Below the pieces are notes generated by a model. The model worked only from the letters and a program-made list of their open reading frames with translations, made no database searches and had not been told where the DNA came from. The position numbers and the translations under genes are program-made. Of a stretch of DNA of 64,000 bases, positions 1 to 10,220 are shown one piece after another; within the stretch, counting starts at the first letter, position 1; each line of letters begins with the position of its first letter. Location: contig CACNJC010000004.1 of assembly GCA_902620585.1 (NCBI GenBank), positions 1 to 64,000 of the forward strand, given 5' to 3'. The stretch is from an uncultured Pelagibacteraceae bacterium. Lineage in GTDB: Bacteria; Pseudomonadota; Alphaproteobacteria; Pelagibacterales; Pelagibacteraceae.

Positions 1-576
1 TTGCACAAAGAATCAGATTTATTTTTTGATTGGTATCTTAAACATTGTTCTAAAAATTTAAAACTTGGAAAAATAAAAAAAATATTAAAGAAAGAACTCA
101 ACAATATATATAAAAAACTTTATTTTAAAAATAATTGTTTTACACATAAAGATTTTCATGCATCAAATATTATGATGATTAAAAACAGATTAAGTCTTAT
201 TGATAGTCAAGACGCAATAATTGGAAATCCTTTATATGATGTTGCTTCATTAATTGATGATGTGAGGATTAGAATACCAAAAAATTTACAAGATAATTTA
301 TTCAAGTATTATTTTTCAAAATCAAAATTTAAAAAGAAAGATAAAAATTATTTAAAAAATGATTTTGATATTTTATCAGTTCAAAGAAATCTGAAAATAT
401 TAGGAATTTTTGTGCGTCTTTACAAAAGAGATAATAAATCAAATTATTTAAAATATTTACCTTATACTTGGCAATTGATTGATAGAAGAATGAAGAGTCC
501 TATTTTTAATAGATTGAACATATTGATGAAGAAGTATTTGTCGTTAAAAAAATTAAAAAAGATAAAAAAAATATGA
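1..576 (+). pseudogene. amgK: C-terminal part of AmgK-like aminoglycoside-phosphotransferase-family sugar kinase (N-terminus missing; runs off left edge)
   Basis: Kinase motifs FTHKDFHASNIMM (catalytic HxDxxxxN) and LIDSQDAIIGNPLYDVASL; directly followed by murU. The N-terminal part of the same family lies at 1518-1838 on the minus strand. Confidence 0.75.
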
Positions 577-1268
577 AAATTAAACATGGGATGATTCTAG
601 CTGCCGGATTAGGAAAAAGAATGAATCCCATTACTTTAAAAAATCCTAAGCCACTAATTAAAATAGGTAACAAAAATTTGTTAGAGAGGGCCATGGAGTT
701 GCTAATTGGTCATGGTGTAAAAGAAATAGCTATCAACGTTCATCATCTAGCTGATCAAATAAAAGATTTTATTAATCAAAAAAAATATAAAGTAAAAATT
801 ATAATTTCTGATGAGCAGAACACATTACTTGATACTGGAGGAGGAGTGCTTCAAGCCACTAGATCTTTTAAAGAACCTTTTGTAGTTATTAATCCTGATA
901 CCCTATGGAACAAAAGTTATTCTAATGAACTAAAAGTTTTAGAAGATCTTTATTTTAAACAAAAAAAATCCTGTTTATTATTAGTTAATAAAAATTTATG
1001 TTTTGATAGTTCATTTAAAGGAGATTTTAACCTTAATACAAATATAGTCAGTAGAGATGATAGCAATGAATTTATTTTTACTGGACTACAAATTTTAGAT
1101 CAAAGTGTTTTTAATTCTATAAACGATAAAATATTTTCTATGAATAAGATATGGGATAATTTAATCAAAAATAAAAGTTTATTTGGTACTCAAAGTAAGC
1201 AAAAATTTTATCATTTAAATACTAAAGAAATGTACGATAAAATATCGAATTTAAAAATTACTGATTAA
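573..1268 (+). CDS. murU: MurU-like N-acetylmuramate-1-phosphate uridylyltransferase / nucleotidyltransferase
   Basis: GMILAAGLGKRMNPITLKNPKPLIKIGNKNLLERAMELL nucleotidyltransferase motif; adjacent to amgK-type kinase. Confidence 0.8.
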   Translation: MKIKHGMILAAGLGKRMNPITLKNPKPLIKIGNKNLLERAMELLIGHGVKEIAINVHHLADQIKDFINQKKYKVKIIISDEQNTLLDTGGGVLQATRSFKEPFVVINPDTLWNKSYSNELKVLEDLYFKQKKSCLLLVNKNLCFDSSFKGDFNLNTNIVSRDDSNEFIFTGLQILDQSVFNSINDKIFSMNKIWDNLIKNKSLFGTQSKQKFYHLNTKEMYDKISNLKITD

Positions 1269-1524
1269 AGATAATAGTTTTAGTTCTAGTTTCATCCAGA
1301 TAATAATATTTTTGAATTTTGAGATTATTATCAAATTCAATTATTAAAGGATTTCCTGTTGGAATTTCTAATTCATTTATCTTTTGATTGGAAATTTTAA
1401 ATAGATATTTGCATAGTGCTCTTAGTGAATTGCCATGAGCTGATATTAAAACGTTTTTATTTTCTTTAATATTTTTTTGAATTTCTTTTTCATAATAAGG
1501 AATTACTCGTTCATAAGTATCTTT
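1258..1524 (-). pseudogene. gpmA: C-terminal fragment of 2,3-bisphosphoglycerate-dependent phosphoglycerate mutase (no start codon; absent from ORF track)
   Basis: Own minus-strand translation: KDTYERVIPYYEKEIQKNIKENKNVLISAHGNSLRALCKYLFKISNQKINELEIPTGNPLIIEFDNNLKIQKYYYLDETRTKTIIFNQ*, matching the GpmA C-terminus (AHGNSLRALVKYL...IPTGVPLVYEF...YYL). Overlaps murU tail-to-tail by 11 bp. Confidence 0.85.
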
Positions 1525-1838
1525 TGTAACTTGATAATTAATTCAATTAATTTTTTGTAATCTTTAAGCTTATTTTTTTTGTTTTTAATATAATCATAGA
1601 AAGATTTATCGCCTAAATCTGTAATTTCAATCATATTGTCTTTGTAATAATTTTTTAGAAGCTTAGGCGATAAAATATTATGACTATTTAAAATTTTATT
1701 TACAAAGGAATAAACAATTAAATTTTTATATTGTTCTTTTCTTGCAAAGACTATTATTGAAGTTTTATTGTTTTTTTTAACTCTATAAAATTCTCTAAAA
1801 GATGCATCACCAGAAATCTTTTTTAATTTATAATTCAT
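1503..1838 (-). pseudogene. amgK: N-terminal fragment of AmgK-like kinase (about first 105 aa), interrupted by junction to gpmA fragment
   Basis: MNYKLKKISGDASFREFYRVKKNNKTSIIVFARKEQYKN is an APH-family N-lobe; overlaps tsaE end as in alphaproteobacterial tsaE-amgK operons; last codons (LMNE*) read through the gpmA sequence in another frame. Confidence 0.75.
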
Positions 1839-2283
1839 TTTTATTAATATCTTTCCATTTTCCTTGTCCTACAAGGCTTAGTTCTCTTTCGTTTTCTTTT
1901 TTAGAATATTTCAAATGCAAATCTAATCTATTTGCTAAATTTGTCTCAACTAATTCTGGCCATTCAATTATTTTTATTGAATTTAGATCTTCTTTAAAAA
2001 TGCCGAGTTGACTAAGTTCTTGACTATTTTTAATTCTATAAAGATCGTAATGCATTACCTTCAAATTTTTAATATCGTATTCATATAATAAGTTAAATGT
2101 AGGACTTAAAACTTCTGTTTCCTTAACGCCTTCTCGTTTTTGTAAATAATTAATAAAATTTCTTGTAAAAGTTGTTTTGCCAACACCAATTTCGCCAATT
2201 AAAAAAATGCAATCTTTTTCAGACACATTGTCTGCAATTTTATTTGAAATTATTCTAAGGTGATCTAAGGATTTAATAATCAT
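1828..2283 (-). CDS. tsaE: tRNA t6A biosynthesis ATPase TsaE
   Basis: FLIGEIGVGKTTFTRNFI P-loop, VLSPTFNLLYEY, VMHYDLYRI, IIEWPE motifs. Confidence 0.9.
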   Translation of the reverse strand: MIIKSLDHLRIISNKIADNVSEKDCIFLIGEIGVGKTTFTRNFINYLQKREGVKETEVLSPTFNLLYEYDIKNLKVMHYDLYRIKNSQELSQLGIFKEDLNSIKIIEWPELVETNLANRLDLHLKYSKKENERELSLVGQGKWKDINKNEL

Positions 2284-2294
2284 TAGCTACTAAT

Positions 2295-3584
2295 CTAGTA
2301 GCGATAAGTATCTGGTTTAAATGGCCCTGATGGTTTAACGCTAATGTAATCTGCTTGTTCTTTTGACATTTTGGTCAATTTTGCTCCAACTTTTTCCAAA
2401 TGTAACATAGCTACTTTTTCGTCTAAATGTTTTGGTAAAACATAAACTTTCTTTTCATATTTATCTGAATTATTCCATAATTCGATTTGTGCAATCACCT
2501 GATTAGTAAAAGAAGCGCTCATTACAAAACTAGGATGCCCAGTTGCACAACCTAGGTTTACCAATCTTCCTTCAGCCAATAAAATAATTCTTTTTTTGCT
2601 TGGCAATTCTATTTCATGAACTTGAGGTTTAATCTCATCCCACTTATAATTTTTTAAAGCTTCAACTTGAATTTCATTATCGAAGTGACCAATATTGCAT
2701 AATATTGCTCTGTCTTTCATATTCCTCATATGATCAGCTGTTACAATATCTTTATTTCCTGTGGCAGTTACTACAATGTCTGCATCTTTAATTGCATCGT
2801 CCATCAGTACAACTTCATAACCTTCCATCGCGGCTTGCAGAGCGCAAATTGGATCTGTTTCGGTGATCATAACTCTTGCACCAGCTTGTCTTAATGATGC
2901 TGCACTTCCTTTTCCAACATCACCAAATCCTGCTACGATAGCAACTTTTCCCGACATCATAACATCTGTTGCTCTTTTTATTCCATCTACTAAACTTTCT
3001 CTACAACCGTATAGATTGTCGAATTTAGATTTTGTTACTGAGTCATTTACATTGATAGCTGGTATTAAAAGTTCTTTCTTTGCTTCCATTTTCTTTAAAG
3101 CTAAAACACCTGTTGTTGTCTCCTCTGAAACACCTTTAATATTTTTTAACATATCTTTGTATTCTTTATGCATTAGAGATGTAAGATCACCACCGTCATC
3201 TAAGATTAGATTTGGTTTCCAATCTTTCTTTCCTTCTATTGTTTGTCTAACACACCACCAATATTCTTTTTCTGTTTCACCTTTCCAAGCAAACACAGGT
3301 ATGCCAGCTTTAGCTATTGCTGCTGCTGCATGATCTTGTGTGGAAAAAATATTACAAGAAGACCACCTAACTTCAGCTCCAAGTTCTACTAAAGTTTCAA
3401 TTAAAACTGCCGTCTGAATTGTCATATGAAGACAACCTAAAATACGAGCTCCCTTTAATGGCTTTTTACTTTTATATTCTTTTCTCAATGCCATTAACCC
3501 AGGCATTTCAGTTTCAGCTAGAGAAATTTCTTTTCTACCAAATTCAGCTTTTTTTATATCTTTTACTTTAAAATCTTGAGACAT
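2295..3584 (-). CDS. ahcY: S-adenosylhomocysteine hydrolase
   Basis: Full-length; [23 protein letters not shown] motif; C-terminal KPDTYRY. Confidence 0.97.
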   Translation of the reverse strand: MSQDFKVKDIKKAEFGRKEISLAETEMPGLMALRKEYKSKKPLKGARILGCLHMTIQTAVLIETLVELGAEVRWSSCNIFSTQDHAAAAIAKAGIPVFAWKGETEKEYWWCVRQTIEGKKDWKPNLILDDGGDLTSLMHKEYKDMLKNIKGVSEETTTGVLALKKMEAKKELLIPAINVNDSVTKSKFDNLYGCRESLVDGIKRATDVMMSGKVAIVAGFGDVGKGSAASLRQAGARVMITETDPICALQAAMEGYEVVLMDDAIKDADIVVTATGNKDIVTADHMRNMKDRAILCNIGHFDNEIQVEALKNYKWDEIKPQVHEIELPSKKRIILLAEGRLVNLGCATGHPSFVMSASFTNQVIAQIELWNNSDKYEKKVYVLPKHLDEKVAMLHLEKVGAKLTKMSKEQADYISVKPSGPFKPDTYRY

Positions 3585-3635
3585 ATTTTTTTAGAGTTAT
3601 TTAACAACATAAATAGACGTTATCAAGAAAGATTG

Positions 3636-5159
3636 CTAAGAAAATTTTGGTAGCAATACCTCAACTTGAGCGCCACCTTTATTTAGTCTGTTTGAGGCTG
3701 ATATTGTTCCTTCATGCAATTCTACAATATTTTTAACGATGTTAAGTCCTAATCCAGAGTGTTTTCCAAAGCTTTTCGGCCTGTTACTATAAAATCTTTT
3801 AAATATTTTTTGAGGAGAAGTTTCAGAAAAACCTGGACCTTCGTCTTTAATCAATATCACCAAATTATTTGAAGTTTCTTCAACTTCAATTTCAATTTTT
3901 TTATTTTCTTCACTAAAAGAAATGGAGTTGTCCAACAAATTAGCTATTACTTGTTCTAATCTATTTTCAATACCCAATACATAATGACCATTTGTAGAAA
4001 CTGATTTTTTTTTGACTTTTATTAAAATATTTTTATTTTGGTTTTTTAAATCTTGTTTGAAATCATCTGCAACATTATTTATAATTTCAATTAAGTTTAC
4101 TTTACTCATTTGTTCTCTCGACCATGAAGCTTCGTCTTTTAACATTTGAGAGTAATCAGTTATTAATCTTTCAATTCTTTCAGCATCATGGTTTATAATT
4201 GTTAGCAATTTTTCACTCTCCATTTTATCAGTCGTCTTATCTAATAATTCTGAAGCACTTTTTAAAGAAGCTAGTGGATTTCTTATTTCATGGGCAAGGT
4301 CATTTGAAAAAGTTTCTGCTCTTGTAGTTCTTTTTTGAAGTTCTTTTGTCATCTCATCTATAGATTTCGTTAACTTTCCAATCTCATCATCTCTAACAAA
4401 AAAGTTTTTTATATCGATATTTTTACTAGACTTTTTTTTAATTGAATCACTAAATTTTACTAACAAACCAACCGGTTTCAAAATGTATTTATTTAAGAAA
4501 AGAGAAAAAATTAAAATTACAAGTGCCACAGCCAACACTGTTCTTATTATAAAATCTTTTCTTTCTTTAACTGCGTTAAGAATATCATTTGCTTCTTCTG
4601 ATACCACAATATAACCCACCACTTCTTTTTGAATTTCTATTCTACTTATGGTGCTTACAAAAAAATTGTTTTGAATATTTTCTGAAATTGTTAATGGTTC
4701 GTTATTATATTTGTTTAAAATAGTTTCTTTAATTAAATTTTTGTTTTGCTTTTTAATTAACTTTTTAGAGTTTCCTTTATCCTTTATTTGTCCATCAATT
4801 GTTTCCTCTATAATTGTATCTGACCTTGTAAAAACATTTTGATCTAAATCTAAAATATTAGTATCTCCTATTAAATTTCCATCGGTGCTGAAAAATTGTA
4901 CTCTGTCTAAACTTTGAAATAAAAATCTTGTCGATAATAAAAAAGTTCTAATATCTTCAGCATTAAAACTTATATTTAATCTTTCTAAGTGATCTACAGT
5001 ATTATCAATTATAATATAGTGATTTGATGTTCTTTTTTTTACAAGATTAGGTTGAATAGCTTTTAAATAAAAAATTGTGAAAAGACCTAAAACTGAAAAT
5101 ACTGCTAAATTGAATAGTAAAAATTTTCTTAATATAGAAGCTGATTTTTTTTGTTTCAT
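3636..5159 (-). CDS. chvG: ChvG-like sensor histidine kinase
   Basis: Two TM segments, HAMP-like region, H-box DLAHEIRNPLASLKSASELL, HATPase DEGPGFSE; paired with chvI. Confidence 0.85.
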   Translation of the reverse strand: MKQKKSASILRKFLLFNLAVFSVLGLFTIFYLKAIQPNLVKKRTSNHYIIIDNTVDHLERLNISFNAEDIRTFLLSTRFLFQSLDRVQFFSTDGNLIGDTNILDLDQNVFTRSDTIIEETIDGQIKDKGNSKKLIKKQNKNLIKETILNKYNNEPLTISENIQNNFFVSTISRIEIQKEVVGYIVVSEEANDILNAVKERKDFIIRTVLAVALVILIFSLFLNKYILKPVGLLVKFSDSIKKKSSKNIDIKNFFVRDDEIGKLTKSIDEMTKELQKRTTRAETFSNDLAHEIRNPLASLKSASELLDKTTDKMESEKLLTIINHDAERIERLITDYSQMLKDEASWSREQMSKVNLIEIINNVADDFKQDLKNQNKNILIKVKKKSVSTNGHYVLGIENRLEQVIANLLDNSISFSEENKKIEIEVEETSNNLVILIKDEGPGFSETSPQKIFKRFYSNRPKSFGKHSGLGLNIVKNIVELHEGTISASNRLNKGGAQVEVLLPKFS

Positions 5160-5857
5160 TAACTAACATTCCATCTATACCCACTTCCATATCTAGTTTC
5201 AATTGCAGAAAACTTTTCATCTACTTTTTTGAACTTTTTTCTTATTCTTTTAACATGACTATCAATAGTTCTATCTTCAATTTCAGTATTTTCTTTATAG
5301 GCAATATCCATCAAATGGGCTCTTTCTTTTATTACTCCTGGCCTTTTTGCAAGCTCTTTAACAATTAAAAATTCAGTGGTTGTGAGTTTATCAGGTAAAG
5401 GTTTTCCAGCCCATTCACATTCTAGTTGAGAGGGATCTAGTTTCAATTTTCCATGGCTAATAATATTTTTTGTATCATCTACCACATTATTTTTTTTTCT
5501 TAATTGTACTCTTATTCTTTCGATTAGAACTTTAGTAGAAAAACCGCCTGATTTTTTAACAAAATCATCAGCTCCTAATTTTAAACCTAGTAATTCGTCA
5601 ACCTCTTCATCTTTTGATGTTAAAAAAATTATTGGTATCGATATTTTTTTTCTTAATTTTTTTAACAATTCTTCTCCATCCATTCTTGGCATCTTGATGT
5701 CCAGTACAGCTAAATCTGGAGGGTTTCTTGTTAAACCTATTAATGCTGACTCTCCGTCAATATAAGTTTGAACTTTAAAGCCTTCTCTTTCTAGTGCAAT
5801 ACTTATGCCTGTTAAAATATTTCTGTCATCATCTACTAGTGCAATTGTTTGTGCCAT
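5159..5857 (-). CDS. chvI: ChvI-like OmpR-family response regulator
   Basis: LVDDDRNILTGI, LDIKMPRMDGEELL receiver and winged-helix C-terminus DRTIDSHVKRIRKKF...YGSGYRW. Confidence 0.87.
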   Translation of the reverse strand: MAQTIALVDDDRNILTGISIALEREGFKVQTYIDGESALIGLTRNPPDLAVLDIKMPRMDGEELLKKLRKKISIPIIFLTSKDEEVDELLGLKLGADDFVKKSGGFSTKVLIERIRVQLRKKNNVVDDTKNIISHGKLKLDPSQLECEWAGKPLPDKLTTTEFLIVKELAKRPGVIKERAHLMDIAYKENTEIEDRTIDSHVKRIRKKFKKVDEKFSAIETRYGSGYRWNVS

Positions 5858-5896
5858 ATAATCATTCTCAAGAACTTAATGTCAAAATTTAGGCGT

Positions 5897-8662
5897 CTAG
5901 TGTGCCTCTCCCCAATTATTTCCTGAATTAATACTAATCTTTAAAGGAATAGAAAACAAATGATGTTGTGAACTAGAAACAGAAGTCATGGCATCTTGAA
6001 TTAATTTCTTCACACTAGTCACATCTTTTTTCATACATTCAAAAATCAATTCATCATGAATTTGAAGTAACATTTTTGCCTTTTGTTTTTTTTCTAACAT
6101 GTTATCAATTTTAATCATTGCTAATCTAATTATATCAGCAGCAGAACCTTGTATAGGAGCGTTAATCGCAGCTCTCTCTTGAAAACTTCTTACACTAAAA
6201 TTTTTGTCATTTATTCCTTTTAAATGAATTCTTCTTCCAAAAATATTTGAAACATACCCATATTTTCTACAGCTTTTAATTGTTGATTGCATATAATCTT
6301 TAATTTCAGGAAACTTTTTAAAGTAGGAGTTTATAAATTCTTGAGCGTCTTCATTAGAAACTGAAATTTGTTTTGCTAAACCATATTGAGTAATTCCATA
6401 AATAATACCAAAATTAATAGCTTTAGCTTTTCTTCTTTGGTCTTCAGAAACTTTTGTTATTGGAACATCAAAAACTTGACTAGCGGTTAAATTGTGTATG
6501 TCTAAATTATTTTTAAAAGCTTTTTTTAATTCCTTTACATCTGCCATGTCGGCAAGAATTCTCATTTCAATTTGATTATAATCTGCAGAAATTAAAATAT
6601 TATCTTTTTCTGCAATAAATGCTTTTCTTATTTCTTTTCCATCAGGCGATTTTATTGGAATGTTTTGTAAATTAGGATCACTTGAAGCTAGCCTACCTGT
6701 GTTAGTTGCAGCAAGAAGGAAAGAGGTATGAACTCTCTTTGTTTTCTTGCTTATATGGTCTTGAAGAGCGTCTGTATAAGTGCTTTTCAATTTTGAAACC
6801 TGTCTCCATTCTAAAACCAAATTTGGAAATTTATGTCCTGATAATGCTAAATCCTCTAAAATTTTTGCACTAGTAGCTAAACTACCTTTTTTTGTTTTTT
6901 TTAACTTAGCTATTTTTAAATCATTATATATTATTTCTCCTAGTTGTTTTGGTGACCCTATATTAAATTCTTTTCCACAAATTTTATAAATTTCTTTTTC
7001 TATCTTAATAAGTCTTGTGCTAAATTTTTTTGATAATTCTTTTAAGTAGTTTTCATCAACTTTAATACCGTTGGACTCTAATTTCGACAAAATCTTAATC
7101 ATTGGCTTCTCAAATATTTCATAAACATTGTTAAGTTTTTCACTGTCAACTCTGTCAGATAGTATCTTATACAATCTAAGTGTAACGTCTGCGTCTTCTG
7201 CGGCATATTCAGTAGCTTTGTCTAAATCAATTTCTGAAAAATTTAATTGATTTTTACCCGAGCCAACTAAATCTTTATAAGTTATTGTTTTGTGACCTAA
7301 ATGCAATTCTGACAAAGTATCCATGTTGTGACGGTTATTTCCTGCATCCAGTGTGTAAGATAAAAGCATAGTATCCTCTATTGACTCTAATTCAATTCCG
7401 AGTTTTTTAAAAATTATATAATCATATTTAATATTTTGACCTACTTTTTTTATGCTTGTATCTTCTAAAATTGGTTTTAATTTTCTGATCACAAAATCTG
7501 CCTTTAAACTTTCTAAATTTTTATGTCCAACAGGAATGTAAAATGATATATTTGGTTTGTAACTAACGGACACACCAATTAATTCAGCTTCTTGCGGATT
7601 TAGAGAAGATGTTTCTGTATCTACGGCAATGATACTTTGTTTATTTAAATCTTCAATTAATTTATTTAAGTCTTTTTCTTTTAAAATTTTTTTGTAAAGC
7701 TTCGTATCAATTTTTGATATCTTTTTTGAATTATCAGCTGAGTTTAGAATTTTTGAACCTGGCTCGCCATAAAAACTAATTGCTTGACTTAGCAATCTGT
7801 TAAATTCCATTTCTCTTAAAAAGTTATAAAGTTTATCTTTATCAACTGATTTAATTAAAAATTCACTTGGATCATTCTTTATTGGTACGTCTTCTTTTAA
7901 CGTAACTAATTTTTTGCTTAGTAGTGCTTTTTCTTTATTAGCTAATAAGGTTTCTCTTCTTTTATTTTGCTTAATTTCTTGTGCTTTCTTCAACAAGTTA
8001 TCAAGATTTTTATATTTATTTATCAATTCAGATGCTGTCTTTATTCCTATTCCAGGAACACCAGGAATGTTATCAGAAGAATCGCCAGCTAGTGATTGTA
8101 CATCAATCACTTGTTCAGGCTTCACTCCAAATTTTTCTAAAACTTCTTTATCTCCAATTACCTTGCTTTTCATTGGATCAAATAATCTTATCTTTTTTGA
8201 CACTAGTTGCATTAAATCTTTATCTGAAGAAATTACAGTCACTTTAGCTCCTGCCTCAGTAATTTGTTTAGAATAAGTTGCTATTAAATCATCAGCTTCA
8301 TAATTTAAAAGCTCTATAGATGGTAAATTGAAAGCTTCTACTGACTTTCTAATATATTCAAATTGCGGCACTAGATCATCAGGAGCCTCTGTACGATTGG
8401 CTTTATAGTCACTATAGATATCATTTCTAAAATTTTTTCTAGCAGAGTCAAATATTACTGCAAAATGGGTAGGTTTATTTTTTGAGTCATCCGATCTCAC
8501 ATCTTCTAAAAGTTTAAAGAGCATTGAACAAAAACCACTTACTGCTCCAGTTGGTAATCCATCGCTTTTTCGAGATAGAGGTGGTAAAGCGTAATAAGCT
8601 CGAAAAATATAACCTGAGCCATCTACTAAATAAAAATGATCTGTTTTTTTTATTGAACTCAT
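5897..8662 (-). CDS. polA: DNA polymerase I (5' nuclease, 3'-5' exonuclease and polymerase domains)
   Basis: GDSSDNIPGVPGIGIKTA; AVDTETSSLNP; SADYNQIEMRILADMA; IHDELIFE. Confidence 0.97.
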   Translation of the reverse strand: MSSIKKTDHFYLVDGSGYIFRAYYALPPLSRKSDGLPTGAVSGFCSMLFKLLEDVRSDDSKNKPTHFAVIFDSARKNFRNDIYSDYKANRTEAPDDLVPQFEYIRKSVEAFNLPSIELLNYEADDLIATYSKQITEAGAKVTVISSDKDLMQLVSKKIRLFDPMKSKVIGDKEVLEKFGVKPEQVIDVQSLAGDSSDNIPGVPGIGIKTASELINKYKNLDNLLKKAQEIKQNKRRETLLANKEKALLSKKLVTLKEDVPIKNDPSEFLIKSVDKDKLYNFLREMEFNRLLSQAISFYGEPGSKILNSADNSKKISKIDTKLYKKILKEKDLNKLIEDLNKQSIIAVDTETSSLNPQEAELIGVSVSYKPNISFYIPVGHKNLESLKADFVIRKLKPILEDTSIKKVGQNIKYDYIIFKKLGIELESIEDTMLLSYTLDAGNNRHNMDTLSELHLGHKTITYKDLVGSGKNQLNFSEIDLDKATEYAAEDADVTLRLYKILSDRVDSEKLNNVYEIFEKPMIKILSKLESNGIKVDENYLKELSKKFSTRLIKIEKEIYKICGKEFNIGSPKQLGEIIYNDLKIAKLKKTKKGSLATSAKILEDLALSGHKFPNLVLEWRQVSKLKSTYTDALQDHISKKTKRVHTSFLLAATNTGRLASSDPNLQNIPIKSPDGKEIRKAFIAEKDNILISADYNQIEMRILADMADVKELKKAFKNNLDIHNLTASQVFDVPITKVSEDQRRKAKAINFGIIYGITQYGLAKQISVSNEDAQEFINSYFKKFPEIKDYMQSTIKSCRKYGYVSNIFGRRIHLKGINDKNFSVRSFQERAAINAPIQGSAADIIRLAMIKIDNMLEKKQKAKMLLQIHDELIFECMKKDVTSVKKLIQDAMTSVSSSQHHLFSIPLKISINSGNNWGEAH

Positions 8663-8705
8663 ATATATATATTACATTAATTTTTGACCTATATTTAATC
8701 AAACT

Positions 8706-9635
8706 ATGAATAAATTTGCTTTAACTGTTGAAAATCTTACTAAGATTTACTCTGGGACTAAAAATGAAATAGAAAATAAAGCTCTTAATGATTTAAATTT
8801 TCAAGTCAAACAAGGAGAGGTGTTTGGTTTACTAGGACCTAATGGAGCAGGTAAAACAACTTTTCTAAGTATTTTGGGTGGAACTGTCTCAAAAACAGAA
8901 GGTAAGATAAATGTGTGGGGTTTTGATATAGACAAAAATCCGAGGCAAGTAAAAGCTTCAATTGGTATAGTTCCACAAGAAGTAAATTTAGATGCTTTTT
9001 TCAGTCCTAAAAAGTTACTAGAGCTTCAAGCTGGCTTATATGGGGTGACAAAAAAAGAGATGATTACTGACTTAATTTTAAAGATTGTAGCGCTAGAGAA
9101 AAAGGCTGATGCTTATTCAAGAAGTTTATCTGGAGGGATGAAAAGAAGACTACTAATTGCAAAAGCTATGGTACATCAGCCTCCTATACTCATTTTAGAC
9201 GAACCTACAGCAGGCGTTGATGTCGAATTGAGAAATAACCTTTGGAGCAATGTCAAAAAACTAAATAAGGAAGGTGTTACAGTTATATTAACAACACATT
9301 ATTTATTTGAAGCTCAAGAAATGTGTGATCGAATAGCAATTTTAAATAAAGGAAACCTAGTTGCCCTCGATACAACTCAAAAACTTTTAGATAGAATTAA
9401 AACCAAAAAAATTAATATTAAAGTTGAAAAAATTGAGTCTAGTAAAAATTTACAAATGAACGGAATTAAGTTTAAAGTAAATTCAAGTGATTCTATTTCA
9501 GTGACTTATGAAAAAACTTCATTTAATTTTGGTGAAGTTGTTAATTATTTAAGTAAAAATAACGTAAAAATACTAGATATTGTGACAGAAGATGGTGATT
9601 TAGAAGATGTATTTGTTCAGCTAACAAATAGGTAG
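8706..9635 (+). CDS. ABC transporter ATP-binding protein (ABC-2/YadG-like)
   Basis: Walker A GPNGAGKTT, signature LSGGMKRR, Walker B LILDEPTAGVD; no permease adjacent. Confidence 0.88.
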   Translation: MNKFALTVENLTKIYSGTKNEIENKALNDLNFQVKQGEVFGLLGPNGAGKTTFLSILGGTVSKTEGKINVWGFDIDKNPRQVKASIGIVPQEVNLDAFFSPKKLLELQAGLYGVTKKEMITDLILKIVALEKKADAYSRSLSGGMKRRLLIAKAMVHQPPILILDEPTAGVDVELRNNLWSNVKKLNKEGVTVILTTHYLFEAQEMCDRIAILNKGNLVALDTTQKLLDRIKTKKINIKVEKIESSKNLQMNGIKFKVNSSDSISVTYEKTSFNFGEVVNYLSKNNVKILDIVTEDGDLEDVFVQLTNR

Positions 9636-9667
9636 ATTTAATTTAAAAAAAAGATAAATATATATAA

Positions 9668-10219
9668 ATGGAAATTGTTAAAAATATTTCGCAGCATAAA
9701 CTGATTAAAAATTTACTTATAGTTTTTATTGGTACAATGTGTCTCGCTATTTCATCAAAAGTTAAGATACCTTTTTTTCCAGTTCCTATGACAATGCAAA
9801 CTCTTGTTGTATTGGTAATTGGTATTGGTCTAGGGTGGAAACTTGCAGTAACAACTATAACTCTTTATTTATTTGAGGGAATAATAGGGCTACCAGTTTT
9901 TTCAGGGACTCCAGAAAAAGGAGTAGGTCTTATGTATTTTACTGGTCCTACCATGGGTTATTTAATTGGATTTTTAGCAGCTGCTTTTATTGCTGGTAAG
10001 TTTGACTACAGCGATAATCTAATAAAGAATTTTCTAAAATTGTTGTTTGCAGTTAGTATAATTTATCTTTTTGGATTAATTTGGCTGGGACAATTGATAG
10101 GTTGGGATAAACCATTATTTAAACTAGGTGCAGAACCCTTTTTGTTAGCCGAGTTATTTAAAATTCTTTTAGTAACTTTTTCAATTAATCAAATAAAGAA
10201 AATAAAAAAAATTCTTTAA
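9668..10219 (+). CDS. bioY: BioY family biotin transporter substrate-binding component
   Basis: KVKIPFFPVPMTMQTLVVLVIG and GPTMGYLIGFLAAAFIAG are BioY signatures. Confidence 0.92.
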   Translation: MEIVKNISQHKLIKNLLIVFIGTMCLAISSKVKIPFFPVPMTMQTLVVLVIGIGLGWKLAVTTITLYLFEGIIGLPVFSGTPEKGVGLMYFTGPTMGYLIGFLAAAFIAGKFDYSDNLIKNFLKLLFAVSIIYLFGLIWLGQLIGWDKPLFKLGAEPFLLAELFKILLVTFSINQIKKIKKIL

Positions 10220-10220
10220 T

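Noticed and set aside
1802-2011. 69-aa plus-strand ORF over tsaE/amgK
   Set aside because: Antisense; no similarity recognised.
2863-3333. 156-aa plus-strand ORF
   Set aside because: Entirely antisense to ahcY, which is certain; no recognisable motif.
3585-3635. Possible SAH/SAM riboswitch upstream of ahcY
   Set aside because: Only about 50 bp between chvG and ahcY and no convincing pseudoknot or conserved core seen.
7914-8276. Two overlapping plus-strand ORFs opposite polA
   Set aside because: Antisense shadows of polA; no motif.
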